DNA from: Luidia sarsii
Taxonomy: Eukaryota; Echinodermata; Asteroidea; Paxillosida; Luidiidae
Assembly: GCA_949987565.1 (NCBI GenBank)
Contig: OX465103.1
Span: forward strand, 12,109,145-12,173,144
Direction of reading: 5' to 3'
DNA: 64,000 nt
Below are positions 24,654 to 36,916 of this stretch, piece after piece. The notes beneath the pieces are model-generated. The model was not told where the DNA came from, did not search any database, and saw nothing but the letters and a program-made list of their open reading frames with translations. Numbering within the stretch: the stretch's first letter is position 1; every line of letters begins with the position of its first letter. The translations under genes and the position numbers were made by a program.

Positions 24654-25940
24654 AGGGCCGTGGTACTAATGAATACACTGGCGGCGGGCAGGGGATCCAA
24701 CTGCGCCTGCGTATGGCTGGGGTGCGCACCGAACGGAACGCATATCACCTGCGCTCTTACTTGATTTTAGATAAGGAAACGATTCATCGTCTCCCAATCG
24801 ATATTGCCCGAGGGATCTGACTTTGTTACTGACTGTCGTCCGGCCGTGAATTCTAGCTCCCCCCCCTCTCTCTCTCTCTCTTTATTCTGCGAGAGGTTGA
24901 GACACTTAACGGAACTAGCCCGATTTTGGCCGTCTATACAGAGACAACACCCCACCCCCATGCACGGATGAGTTTGAATGGCAAATGATACGCCTCTAAA
25001 AGTCAATTGTATCCGTTTTTCCTCTCCCTTACAATAAACCTTTAGGCCGTACCTGCCCATAGCCTGCTGAAGATTGTTTCCTGAGAAAGGATTCCCATTC
25101 ATGCACGGCGCATAGAGTGCACCGGTCAGTAGGCTACCTTTCTCAGCCTTCATCGGCGGACGAACCGTCTGTCCGTGTGAAACAAATCCATGTGGGAATG
25201 CGAAGTAGAATTACTTTCAGGAAAGTTACTGCGTATAGCCGCGGGAAAAAAGGTCCCGTGGGAACACGGCTTTAGACGACCAAACTTCAAATCTCAGAAA
25301 ATGTCGAGGGCCCGACGTCTGGATCTCAGCAGGACCCGTCATGACGGCAGCATGACGTGGACAAAAATAAAAATAAAAATTAAGACACAAACAAAAATGA
25401 CAAAGACTCATAATCGAGAATGCCAGTCCAACATGCTTCTGTATTTATATCGTCCATTTCTCTCAAGTTCAATTTCAGGTTCAGACAAAAATAATTGATT
25501 GAGTTTTAAATGAAATTAAACAAAGAACAATATGAATGAAGAATGTAATGATAAAATATAATATAGTGATACATGTCGACAAACAAAACTTGATTAAAAA
25601 AAAAATCAAAGAATTTTGTTTTGGTAAATGGCATGTGGTCGTGTTGTCTATATATCAGAGAGGCTTGATTGTTCGTAGAATCTTTGTAGTAAAAGTTGAA
25701 CTCTTGTCCAATGCCTCACAGACCGACCTCTGTTTACCCTCTGATATCCACAAGATACATTTTCTTGCGGGGAAGTTATACTACAGGAGAGGAAGTTCAC
25801 TGTGAATGTCTTGAGTAATGTTTCGCTCTATCACTCGAGCTATACATGTATAATATTACAGGCGTCAGGTGAGACCCTCCCCAAATAGTCAACGGTCTTT
25901 GCCGGGTCAGGGCCGTCAGTCAGAAGCGCGATGAGGCAAT

Positions 25941-26388
25941 CAGCGTGTTTCTATACTGGCGAAAGGTTGCCGGGTGTCTCCGTGCGTCTTCGGGTGTTTC
26001 TGGGTGGAGTGTCCAGTAGAAACACAACCGGGCGTCGAAGTTTCCGAACGTCATCCGGCAACCAAACGTTCACCAACAACCACCTATTGAGGTGGATTTT
26101 GCCGGGTGTCTTCGGGTCACACTCGCAGTAGAAACACACGCGGTTGCTGGTTGCCGGGTGTACCGGAAATGCAACAGAAGTATTGAATTCCTTGCTTTGA
26201 CCTGCGGCGTGACCCGATTCATTCCGCACGTCCGGTCTACCCTCGACGAAGGTCGATTGTGGGCGACACCCGCCTTTTCCGTACTGAGTATAGAAACAGG
26301 CGTTTGTCAGTGATCCGGATCACCGACACCCGGAATATAGTGGGTAAGAATTTCCGGGTGTTAGCGTGTGCTCAGTAGAAACACGCTG
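25941..26388. mobile_element. 448-bp inverted-repeat element
   Basis: The ends CAGCGTGTTTCTA and TAGAAACACGCTG are inverted, with AAT on both sides as a possible 3-bp duplication. The terminal motif AGTAGAAACAC recurs internally at about 26011 and 26130, each time close to TTGCCGGGTGT. Confidence 0.7.
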
Positions 26389-26504
26389 AATGACTGCAGG
26401 GATCACACAAGGGACAATGGCTTGTCTCCTGGTTAATAGTCCAATAAGAAAAAAAAAGATCTGGAAAACAAAATATACTAAAGAATGATATTAATTTTGA
26501 TCTG

Positions 26505-26578
26505 ACCGGGGCTTGAACCCGAAACCGCTATCTTGACGTACCAACCAGGGCTCTTACCACCTGAGCTATCCAGCCCCA
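26505..26578 (-). repeat. tRNA-derived SINE head, type 2
   Basis: The minus strand reads GGGGCTGGATAGCTCAGGTG and GGGTTCAAGCCCCGG, the best preserved A and B boxes in the window. No functional tRNA fold: the anticodon arm is mispaired. Confidence 0.75.
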
Positions 26579-26639
26579 CGATGTCAGCCTTCGCATAGTG
26601 GACTTATCTTTATCGAAAGAATGATTCTTCTCTCTGTAT

Positions 26640-27400
26640 GTTGACTGATTCAGACCCTAGGCCCTATGCATCATTGGCAAGATCGGAAAACATCAATTCT
26701 CACAGATTTCCTTCTCAGTGTGTAGACGGTCATGTTAGGATCCTCATGTTAAAATCTTACGGTCTGGAATGCCGTATTTATTGGGAAAGCTCCACTCGAT
26801 CACCGACAAGCATTCTTGAACTGATTAAAATACATTTTTCGCGGGATCCGCTGAATGCTGCCCTCGCACGACTGCTGTACAAGATTTTAATTCCTGTTTG
26901 GTCAACGAAAATCTAACCACAAACGGGCGGTAGTAGACTACAGGTAGCTTCGAAACAAGCCAACTCCTCAGCGCACAGCGGTCCACAATTCACAGATTCT
27001 GTGCAAGTGCGATATACAGATAGTTATATGCAGCACCTATCACTTTCACGGATCGCATCACGGAACACCCCGGATCTTTATCCGGAGTGTTCCGGCCCGC
27101 GGGATCACGATTTCCTCTCAATGCGTGTATATGCCCTTCGACCTTTTCCGCTTCTTGTAGGAGGCTTCTTGGCACGTCTGCCGTCTTCAAAAGGCTATAA
27201 GTACATCCTGTATTCGTCACATGCAATACGCACACGGACTATTCATTCGTACAGGCAAACAACAGGGAATTTCAAACCCGGATGAAATCGGTGTTAATAC
27301 GGACCTCCCGGTGTCCACACGGACTGTCCGGAATCAGTGTATTCGGCGGCTACACGAAGGTATACACGATGCCTTCAGGGAAGAGTAAGGTTGTTTGTCA
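26640..27400. other. no gene seen; old family C-like remnant and GC-rich palindromes
   Basis: At 26650-26790 lies a diverged relative of family C (CATTGGCAAGATCGGAAAAC). At 27055-27105 lies an inverted GGAACACCCCGGAT/ATCCGGAGTGTTCC palindrome. Confidence 0.4.
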
Positions 27401-27423
27401 TCTGTGAACTCCGGGATGAAAAA

Positions 27424-27796
27424 TTAAAGCCCCTACACAACATTGGTAAGATCGAACAAGCAGAAATGTTCACAGATTTACATGAAACTTACATAGTTTG
27501 AAGATGGTTATAGTAGAAACCTCTCACTGAAACCTTTCTGCCTAAAATGTTGTATTTGGGGAGAAATGAGTAAAAGAAATAGTTTACGTCTCACCGAGAT
27601 CTAAACAATTATTCGGAACAGTACGGCGATGAATGCGAAACAAAATTTAATGAAGCGGTTTTTACGATTTTCTCGAGACTCGGTTGGCGGATTGAGCTGA
27701 AATTTTCAGAGGTGTGCTATTTCATGCATATGTTGGATCAGACAACGTATTGGATGCTATTCTTTGACCTCGACCAATGTTGTGTAGGGGCTTTAA
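27424..27796 (+). repeat. TTAA-flanked element family C, complete copy
   Basis: A 373-bp element starting TTAAAGCCCCTACACAACAT and ending ATGTTGTGTAGGGGCTTTAA, giving inverted ends with TTAA at both borders. Confidence 0.88.
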
Positions 27797-27945
27797 GCAA
27801 GCTTAATCCCCACGAATATACCGGTAAGCCAAGGATAACGCCGGATGCCTGCCCGCTGTGTACACGGCAATGACGGAGAAAACTAGGATGATCCCGGAGC
27901 GACGATTCGGGATCATCCGGGATGCGATCCGTGGAAGTGAACAAG
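27797..27945 (+). repeat. 150-bp segment linked to family C, copy 2
   Basis: Second copy of the segment at 19285-19434, with a handful of substitutions. It contains the small inverted repeat GGATGATCCCGGAGCGACGA/GGGATCATCC. Confidence 0.85.
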
Positions 27946-28226
27946 GGGCTTCAGCTTGGGCGAGAACAGCGTAGCCTAAGTTTGCTTGCACAAACGATCG
28001 CTTGCTTGCGGTCTTGAAAATCACAGAAATCTCGGTTAATGGTTTGGGACGGTATCGCGCACGGATGGTAATTAAAAAAAGAAGAACAAAAATAGTTAAC
28101 TTTGACGACAGCAACATTTCAACATGGACGAATTCATACCCACCGTTCACTCCAAGCGCTCTGGCAATGTGGCAATGTATGGCAAACTATGGCAATGTCG
28201 GGGTGATCACAGGACTGGACTACGTG

Positions 28227-28476
28227 TAGTCTAGGTTCTAGACGTTGTTGTCGTTTGGATACGCCACGCCACTACACCCTCTGACTACGTTCTTCCGGAG
28301 CCACCCGCACACACGCACGCACGCACGCACGCACACTCCGCGCACTACTTCGATAATGTTATCGAAGCCAAGCCGTGCGTGCGTGCGTTCAGTGGTGCGG
28401 ACGTGCGTGCGGACGGACATGCGAGCGTGCGGACGGGTGGCCGATAAAACGATAACACGGTCTAGAACCTAGACTA
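28227..28476. mobile_element. 250-bp element with perfect 9-bp target duplication
   Basis: The ends TAGTCTAGGTTCTAGAC and their exact inverse are flanked by GACTACGTG on both sides (28218-28226 and 28477-28485). An ACGC array lies inside (about 28313-28334). Perfect ends and duplication suggest a recent insertion, probably Mutator-like. Confidence 0.92.
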
Positions 28477-28489
28477 GACTACGTGCCGT

Positions 28490-29790
28490 GCGTGGGCCTA
28501 TTATGTAGCTCTATTGTATCCACTCACTGCTATGCGATCGAAGATCATACCGCAGCCTTCGATTTTGAAATTATCAACGGTCGGGAGGATTGCAGCCTGA
28601 GCGGGCAGTAAATGAGCGGGCATCAAAGCTAAAATCACGTGCAAAACGGGAGGTCAACCCTCGGTGTCCAATGTTGCAGGAATGCTGTACGTCGGTGATG
28701 GTCACCGTTCTGCACGTTCATTTGGTTTGTAGGTTTATTATTTCTACTTTATAATGGTAACAGGGGAGTGTGTATCATTTGGCTAATGGGAATTCTGGTA
28801 GTGCTTCGACCCTGGCTCACTAAAAGAAAATCTGACAGAAGACCTCCTCGCTATTACCGAGGAATCCCGCCTAAACTTTTCATCTTGCAGAATGTATTGC
28901 AGTAATAAACATTCGGTAAACGGAGGAAACCTCTTGTGTACGTAGTGCATGCAGTAAGCCAATTAGTTCAATATTGTTAACAAAAGACGGAGTTCTCTTA
29001 AAAGTTGTATAGATGAAATTAGCAAAAAATAGCTTGTATTCTTGCTGGGCAGTCTTCCCAACTCAAAAAGCCGGGTCCCCACCTTCCATGTCGTCATCTT
29101 TGGGCATTAAGGTGTGTGTATGTGGGGGGGGGGGGGGTTACCAGATAAGAGGGAACGTCACAAGAACAAAACACATAGTAAAACATGCATAACATTTACG
29201 TTTGTTACATTAGCAGAGCATCGCGACGAGGTGATCGAGTGTAATATTAAGCTCAAAGAACAAAATGATTGTTAGGCCTAAGGATCGTAAAGAAATAATG
29301 TCTGAGTGCCAGACAATTGCTCAATACTATAGACTATACTAGCATACAGGGCGTTATGAGAAATGCGCGAGAAGAGCTATCAATATTTTACCACCTTCAA
29401 TGCATTAAGACCTTTTGAGTTTTGACCCCACGAACGACTAGATAAAGGAGTTGAGTCTGGCATCGTCGGGTGTTCGCCTCCACTAGTACATTAAGGTACT
29501 GTAGACATGACGTCTTGGCTCCGCCGAAGCCCCGGTGTTCCCGTGGCGCTGACCACGTGCGTTGAGCTGCACGGCCGCTGTCTGACTGCCTTGGTAGGGC
29601 TTTTCTCTGCACTAAATAATTATCACAGTCAAGTTCGTTTTCTGCTGTCGTTTAGGGATCCGAAGTGTACAAACACATTGGCACGCTTTTTTTTCTTTGT
29701 GGAAAAATTGTCATCTTTTTTTACCATTAGAAATATCCTTATAAAAATTAGGGTCATGCTAGGGACCCACAGTTAAAAAATATATAAGAA
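28490..29790. other. no gene seen
   Basis: A poly(G) run lies at 29126-29138. A CpG-rich patch at 29500-29600 has short frames but no splice-bounded exon. Confidence 0.35.
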
Positions 29791-29800
29791 AAACACTACC

Positions 29801-30231
29801 TTTCAAACCGCGAATCAATCCCTCTGGATTAGGTTTGATGAAAAACTCCTTCACTAAATGATTATGAAGCATACATTTTGGCAGTAAATCAACAGGTTTA
29901 GGGATACCTAGGTCTTCAGGAAAAAAAAAACTTTTTTGAAACTTTTGCACACAACCAATTAAGTTTCTTTTCGATGATCTGTGACGTCTCAAATTTCCTC
30001 ATGAATATTGAAATTCTCATCAGCATAAAAACCGAAAACTTTCAAATGCATGTACACCCCCGAACGAGTGTGAATAACAGTTTGATTGTAAGCAACATTG
30101 CAAAACAGTTCTGTAGCATGGATTGAAGTGAAAACACGTTCATTGCAGAGATCCTTTAAAACGAACATGTAGTGAGTCGTCAGATCGTATTTCACCAATG
30201 AAACGACGATTGCATGATTTTCCAACGTATC
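29801..30231 (-). pseudogene. frameshifted remnant of an unidentified protein gene
   Basis: Two consecutive minus-strand frames read as normal protein. The first (about 30231-29991) contains ENHAIVVSLVKYDLTTHYMF and VFGFYADENFNIHEEI. The second (about 29992-29801) contains FPEDLGIPKPVDLLPKCML and EFFIKPNPEGLIRGLKG, ending near a possible donor. They abut with a one-base shift and no intron signals, so a frameshift in a formerly continuous gene is the simplest reading. The composition is lower in GC than the functional genes. I do not recognise the family. Part of a large mobile element or a processed gene is possible. Confidence 0.45.
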
Positions 30232-30792
30232 ACTTTGCAGATTTTGTGATTTTTATCATCATTATTTCACCTCTAAAAAAAATGATTGTAGATGCCTTTA
30301 TCAAGAGACAAAACCGACCCTCGGTGAAATTTCCTGGTCAGAGCAAAATGCTCATGAAAAGCCGAAAATCAGGAACATCGTGGAATGGAGTGTAGGGGTG
30401 TGACATTTCTGTTGCTTTCATGATTGTATTGTATTATGGGCTTGAATCCGACGCCCGCGAGCAGCGTGACCAAGCAATACTCCGTGGCGATTGACGCATG
30501 CGCATCAGCTCTCACTCTGGATGCTTCTCTGAAAGTTTGGGCGGTTGTACATGAATCTCGGCCGAGGGTTTACTGCTCGTTCTTTACGTTATGGAGGTCG
30601 TGTGTCCACTGGTTTATTTACCCGTGGGTGATTCAGGTGTCAGGATCCTGCCGAGTAAGGTAATTTCACGAGATTTGTCTGGGTTTTTACCGAAAATTCG
30701 TTTTGGCTTACAACGTGAAGTTTCTGTACACGTGTGTTGTGTGTGAAACACATAAACCATTTGCGTTATTGATTTTAACGTGCGTGTAGGTG

Positions 30793-30909
30793 ATGCCAGC
30801 CGATGTCACTGTGTCAATGTCCGCACGTGGTCTGCAGTCTGCTCTACTGCAAGCTTTTGCGGTTTTCGAGAGAGCTGGGATTAGCAATAAGGTGTCCCAT
30901 CTGATCTCG
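30793..30909 (+). CDS. candidate first exon, unidentified
   Basis: ATG at 30793 opens 39 codons (MPADVTVSMSARGLQSALLQ, then AFAVFERAGISNKVSHLIS) and ends at a consensus donor (gtgagt at 30910) in phase 0. The region around it (30430-30900) is higher in CpG than its surroundings. No downstream exon was found before the next repeats, and no family is recognised. Confidence 0.27.
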
Positions 30910-30999
30910 GTGAGTTCGTAGACTATAGACTGGTAGCAGTGGCTTTCAGGAAGTACTGTACTTAATTTTGGTGGAAAGACAGTGAATATTGAATGATTG

Positions 31000-33900
31000 A
31001 ATGACACACTGTTGGCCTATATGCCTATTTCATGTATAGGCATATACTGGTTTATAGACCTAACTGAAACAAAGCCGGTTTTGGGGAGTCGGAAACGTCG
31101 TGGGATTTTCTTGAGGGGTTTCTAGTCATCACAATATTGTTTAAAAGCATGTTAAATAAGCTCCAATTTCTGAGTTAGTGAACTGGTTTATTATTACTAT
31201 TTTTTTCAACAGGGGAATTTTTTCACTATAAATCAGTAGTCCTCCCATGCTAACATTGTATGTACAAGATTAATACACGTGTTAATCAATTAATTAAAGG
31301 GAGAAGGGGTCCCACGTATCGTTAAATTCAACAATATTTCCGTTTGTAGTGAATAGGCCTATATGAGCCTCTCGTAATATTGTTTTAAATCATTTTTAAA
31401 CAAAGTAAACGAAGGCTTTCCGACTCCCACCCATTTTCATCTTATAAAAATGGTAGCGACAGAGCAAAAGGATTAAATTAAGTGCACACCGGGTTTTCTT
31501 AAGCACGCTAAAAAAAATAGGCGTTTGATTCATGGAATGCACCACTAGGCAGTTTACAATTGAATGAACTGGATTTTATCCTGCGCACCGATTGATGAGC
31601 TGCGTGCACAATATGCAACTTGCGATAATGTCGATCATTGGTTGGCTCACTGCCCTTTATAGTTTGATGACCTTGCTGTGAGCAAGGCCCATAAGACGGA
31701 TATGCACCGCTCAAACAAGCTGTTACAGGTGACAATGTTATAACCAACCGATGATGTAACACAAATTTACCTGTATATAGGCCTAATTATTGTACTTGAA
31801 GGAAGTTTTACAATCCATAATGTATCAGTTACATTACCCGAGGTGAGGTAATGCATTATTGGTAAAAGTCATCCATAGTTTGCTAAAAACGCTTGAGGGC
31901 GCTATCCAAAAAATCCAACCGAATCCGTTCATTTCTCGAATGTCTGTGCGAAAAACGTGACGGTTTCTCCTTTCTCAGATTATCGTTTGAGCTAAAAACT
32001 TCACCGGGTTGATTTTTCGTTTGGTATGTTTGCCATACAAACTGCGGTTGTCTTGTTACCTCTACGAGTGTTGTCAGTAATGTGACCAGCCGTGGTTTTC
32101 ATACACCCAGGTCCCTAAGATTACGAACAACCACTTACACTAAGGTTATGGCCATTAGGCTTAGGGTTTTTACAAGCACCCACTCTAGTTCAAAAAGCCT
32201 CACTAACAGTTTATACTCACACGCTCAGCCCTCCGTTGATGCTTGCAAAGCCACCAGCTACCTACATTGTCGTCTTTACTTTTTCGTCCGTAAATTATAT
32301 GTATTGTGTTGTCCATAAATTAGTGTTTTCAGTTTCAAAGACTTTGAGAGGCGAGCAGGTTAGTCTCAATGTAAGGTATCAAAACGTGGCCGCCTGATGT
32401 CGGAAATAGCCTTCATTTGAGGGTTATTTTACACAGCGTTTTGGGATTGCTAACAACGCCACCAATACGCCGGCATTGCGAAACGGTGGAATGGCCACCG
32501 ACTATAAAAATCCGGAGACGGATATTTCAAACGTACGCGTATCCGTTCGCGTGCGAAACCTCTCTTTCGTAGTTTCTGACCCCACTGAATTAAGCGTCTG
32601 TGGCGTTTTTGATTCACCCGGAGATATCAATCTCTGTCGTTCCGTCTTGGTGTTTGGGATGAATTCCAAAAACGTATGGGTCTGGAGAATGATAACATTC
32701 ATTAGACGGTAATCTGGTATAAAGAAATATGCCCTACCATTAATGTTTGCCACTACTGGTTCGTCGGCATTAAACATTCCCTAAAAGGCCCTATTATTTC
32801 CTGCTCAGCGAAGGGGATTTTTTTTCTTAAATCAAAGCAGATAGAAAATTGGAGTTGCAACAGTGGCTATATGTTTGAGTAGTCCTATATAGAGGCCATG
32901 AGCATTGGTGATCATTTCTGCCGTTCAACATATATTGGGCACGTAGATACACTCACCAGTCCCCTGTCGGAGTTAGAAAGGTTATTAACTGATACGTGCG
33001 TGATCGGACATCTGCAAATCTATTTCTGCCTTTTGGGGTCATGAAACAGGAAAGACACTAGTGAATTCAATAGTCTGAAGGCAGAAGTCTGTAATTTGGA
33101 AGTAGACGCGCCTTAAAATTGACATTAACATTAGTCATGTAGTAGCTATAAGTTTGTAAACCACAATTAGGAATTGATTAACTATTGATGTTGGACTTGG
33201 ATTGACAGTCGCGGTTTGTTTGCGCTTTACTGGACTTGAAACTATAAATTATGGTCCACCACATAAAATCAGGGCGATCACACAATGTTGTCGAAAGTAT
33301 AACACTTGATTTTTTTCTTTTCTTATCAGTATTTCATCTCTGAACCGAATGATTATACAAGTATGCTCATGATACAAAACCAGTTGTCGGTGAAGTTTCT
33401 TCGAGTAAATTACTTTTACGTATTTTGTTTTTTTAATCTAAATTGTGCATTCAAAAGGTTTACCGTCGTGAATATGGAAAGGAGTGTCACGAAGAACCGA
33501 CACTGTCACGAATGGCCGACGAGTCATACTTTTCACGGTGGCAAAACCACCAGGCGTACACAACGAAAGCCCTCTATTGGCGACCGAAGATAAAAAAAAC
33601 AACTGTAAGCCCCAAAGCCTTGCATTCGGAATGATATCCCTTTGGGAAAAAAAGAGACGGCGAGGCGGGCCCGAGGCCATGAGATCCCCCCCGTGTGTTT
33701 GGGAATCGGAAAAGGCTTAGGCCTTTTCTGCAGACGTCTTCCGCGTCCGCCGCGGTCTCTCGGGGTTTCCAAGTGTGATTGGATAAGGAAGATGGGAAAT
33801 CTATATTGAGAATATCTTTTAAGGTAAATCAATATTACTCCTCGACGGAGTCTCTTTTTTTAGTTTTCATTTACTCATTGAAATCAGTTTAACCGTCCCC

Positions 33901-34600
33901 CATCGCTCATGGGACAGCCAAGCAGTGACATTGAATTACTGATTCGCTTTCAACTGGCGGCGAACAAAATTAATTTTCAATTTTAATTTCGGCAGACTGC
34001 AGAAACACAAGTAAAGGAGAACACACATTCATTTTAAGTCATTCTTTTTCTGTACATCATTTTATACAGTGCAAGTTGAAATTCCACTTCGCTTTTACAT
34101 TTTCATTCCCTTCTTTATAAAAAAAAACCCCGTCGCATCATTAGGAGGTGTATGAATTATTATTACAGTCAAGTGGTTCGGACGTCTGCACCAGAAAGCA
34201 GAAGTCATCAGGAAGTCGGGCAGAGTCCTTGGCATGCAGTGCTAATTACACGTCGAGTAGGACAAATCCCTCATTGAATCAAATTATCTTACCGGTGAAA
34301 AGAAACCTCAATGTCTTTTTTAAGAAACGTCGTCAGATTCCTGGAGTCTATAACTCTGCTAGATGAAAGGGTGATTATTTTGAAATTAATTTCGACCCTT
34401 TATATTCTGCCACTCAATTGTCCTTGGTGTTACGTTAAAGGACAATCTGTTGCACTACGGAAAATGCATTAGCCAAACCAATATTTGACCAAGCAAAATC
34501 GGTTCAACTTCATTGATTTTAAGCAACGTGCAACCCGCCTCTCGGCTATGTATTCTACCACACAGAGTGTCTGCAAGACATAATAATTAGTGTGTTCTAA
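31000..34600. other. no gene seen; mostly unique sequence
   Basis: At 31900-32075 a remnant resembles the interior of family C. A long frame at 32476-32712 has little codon bias. No pair of splice sites brackets a convincing frame. Confidence 0.35.
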
Positions 34601-34619
34601 CACCGGATGATATATAAGG

Positions 34620-34990
34620 AAGCATTTACTGGGTCTCGGGTTCAAGCCCCGGTCCAGTCAACGTTTTCTTTGCCACGTTTAGAAATTGTTCAACAATTCC
34701 GATGCAGTGTTTCCGTCGTTTCACGGATTTAGATTGAAAAAAGCTGCATCCACTTTGTGTGATCTCCGAGCTGCTGTAGCTAGGTTTACAACAAAGCGGG
34801 GAAGTAATTCCTGGAGATGTACGGCATGTATTAATGGCTGAATGCTTCTGACTGAGGCCCCCAACCCCGGCAAAGACTAGTTGATTGGGAAGGCCACCAT
34901 CGAAGGGCTGGATAGCCCAGATGGTAAGAGCGCTGCGCTAGTACGCAACCTGAAAGTCTCGGATTCAAGTCGCGGTCCAGTCAACGTTTA
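34620..34990 (+). repeat. tRNA-derived SINE, type 2, two heads
   Basis: One B box is at 34636-34650 (CGGGTTCAAGCCCCGG). A second full head is at 34905-34990 (GGGCTGGATAGCCCAGATGG). Both are followed by GTCAACGTTTnCTTTGCC or similar. Confidence 0.7.
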
Positions 34991-35501
34991 CTCTGCAATC
35001 TTTCAAAAATGTTCCAAAGTTCCCGGTCAGCTTTTTCCTTTATTTCGTTTGAAAACGACAACGAGTCGTCTTTCTGGACATCTGGGTAATACTATTGGTG
35101 CGCCTTTATAATCATGCCACCGTGGTGTGGGTTAGGGAATCAGTTTGTGAAAAATAATGTTCTAGTGATTTACAAGAGTAGTTACTTCACACTGCGATGC
35201 CCTGCAAACTGCATACACCTACGTGCTCTCCTTACTCTCAGTCTGTTTTGTTTTCTTCTGTTGAAGATCATAAAACACAGGGCCCGAACGGACACTTGCT
35301 CCTTGTGAAAATGCTTAGCGACTCCGTGCGTATAAATGGACTCACCACTGAGTGAACACAGAGCCCATCAGGACGATTACGTCGATCGTAATATCTATAA
35401 CGGCGTTGGTGTCTAAATCTATCAGTCATCGCCTGAAATGTAACAGCAATACGGGTGGGCCTCATTTGGGAGAGGATGCCTCGTGCAATGTAGCCTTGAT
35501 C

Positions 35502-36485
35502 CTATTGTGAAACGACGGTGTGCGTTGCGGAGTTGTCTTCCGCGGTCGCCCTTTCTCGGCCGCAGAAGATCACCCGCAAACCTTTGCGGAACTGGCGGTA
35601 CTTGAAGGCGTAGATGACCGGATTGACGCAGCAGTTACTGCCCACCATCGTCACGGACAGCAGGTAGTACCACTCCTTGAAGGTCAGCTTCCAGCCTAGG
35701 TTGAACATGAGGAAGATGATCTGGTTGGGCGTCCAGCAGATGAGGAAGGTGATGAAGACGATCCAGAGCATCTTGAAGGTGTTGCGCCGGGCCCGGAGGA
35801 GGGACTCGGCCATGCCGGTGGCCGCGGAGTCGTCGGCGCCGGACGTGCCGGCGGGCGGGGCCACCGACGGCGCTGGGCCCACCCGGGCCGCCCCTCGCAT
35901 CAGCTCCTTGCCGATGCGGATGTAGGCGAAGAGCATGACGATCACCGGCACCACGTACTGGAGCACGGCCGTCACCACGCCCACCGCCTGCGACCGGAAA
36001 GCGGCGTTCGAGACGCACCTGCCGCCGTCCACGCGAAAGATCAGCGTGAGGTAGGACTTCAGCGTCAGCGCAACAAGCCAGCAGGCCCCGATGATGACGC
36101 CGACTTTGACCCGCGGGTGCCTGGCGAAGGCCCGCTGGTACTTGAACGGGTGCACGATGGCGAAGTACCGCTCCATGGTCAGCGAGAGCAGGTTGTAGGT
36201 CGAGACGACGAACAGGAGGAACAGGGTGAAGTTGGACAGCCAGATGTGGCAGGTCAGCCACCCCAGAAAGTTGTCCGGCAGAGGGTCCAGCAGCGGGACC
36301 TCGCTCTGCAGGAGGATCATGGTGGAGCCCAGGAAATCCACCACCGCCTGGTGGAAGATGAAGGCGTTGGTGCGGGTCTGCATCTCGGGCACCCTGGCGA
36401 TGACCACGCACACCAGGCTGTTGCCGAGGAGCCCCAGAATGCCCACCGTGGTCTTGAATATGCGCAGAGCCAGTATCTTCTCCAT
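35502..36485 (-). CDS. class A (rhodopsin-type) G protein-coupled receptor, second paralog
   Basis: An intronless 327-residue receptor that shares all landmarks with the paralog at 23.6-24.6 kb: GNSLVC in TM1, AVVDFLGS, TCHIW, MERYFAIVHPFKY, GGRCVSN, FLICWTPNQIIF, NPVIYAFKYRQF and IFCGR. An in-frame ATG exists at 36575, but I place the start at 36485 because MEKILALRIFKTTVGILG aligns with the N-terminus of the paralog. The C-terminal tail and the TM4-to-loop-2 segment differ clearly, while TM5 through TM6 is nearly identical at DNA level. It is probably a plasma-membrane receptor for an unknown peptide or small ligand. Confidence 0.92.
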   Translation of the reverse strand: MEKILALRIFKTTVGILGLLGNSLVCVVIARVPEMQTRTNAFIFHQAVVDFLGSTMILLQSEVPLLDPLPDNFLGWLTCHIWLSNFTLFLLFVVSTYNLLSLTMERYFAIVHPFKYQRAFARHPRVKVGVIIGACWLVALTLKSYLTLIFRVDGGRCVSNAAFRSQAVGVVTAVLQYVVPVIVMLFAYIRIGKELMRGAARVGPAPSVAPPAGTSGADDSAATGMAESLLRARRNTFKMLWIVFITFLICWTPNQIIFLMFNLGWKLTFKEWYYLLSVTMVGSNCCVNPVIYAFKYRQFRKGLRVIFCGRERATAEDNSATHTVVSQ

Positions 36486-36650
36486 GGCAGGTCCTCCGGC
36501 TTCTCCTGCGGGTCTGGTCTGGGTCTTCTCCCACCCACGGAACCGCAGGTAAAGAAAAATCCGGCCCGAATGCACTGCGCATGCTCTGTGTGAGCAGCAA
36601 GCTCACGAGATTTTGCCCTGTCCTGCACTTGCGTTATTGAAGAGCGGTTA

Positions 36651-36660
36651 GTATATATTT
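36651..36660 (-). promoter_or_regulatory. possible TATA box of the second GPCR gene
   Basis: The minus strand reads AAATATATAC about 165 bp upstream of the start codon at 36485. It is weaker and farther away than the TATA box of the paralog. Confidence 0.3.
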
Positions 36661-36916
36661 TCCGAAGGTCAATCATAAAAAAAGAAGTCACCGAGTCAGT
36701 CCCTTCTACACTGTAAAAAGCAAACTCACTTCATGTATGTGCAGGCGCTTGTCAGCTTGTACTTTCTGCACTTGATGTGAAAACGTGAAAATATACTGAC
36801 ACTAGAAATGCATGTGTTACCATTTTTTTTTTTTTTTTACAGTGAAGCACCTCATGTGCCTGAGGTATGATATAGAACCTGAGGTGCATTTGCTTTCACC
36901 TCACGCACCTGCACGC

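Noticed and set aside
26505..26578. tRNA-like segments here and at eight other places as possible tRNA genes
   Set aside because: A and B boxes are present, but acceptor and anticodon arms do not pair, and the segments share non-tRNA flanks. They are SINE heads.
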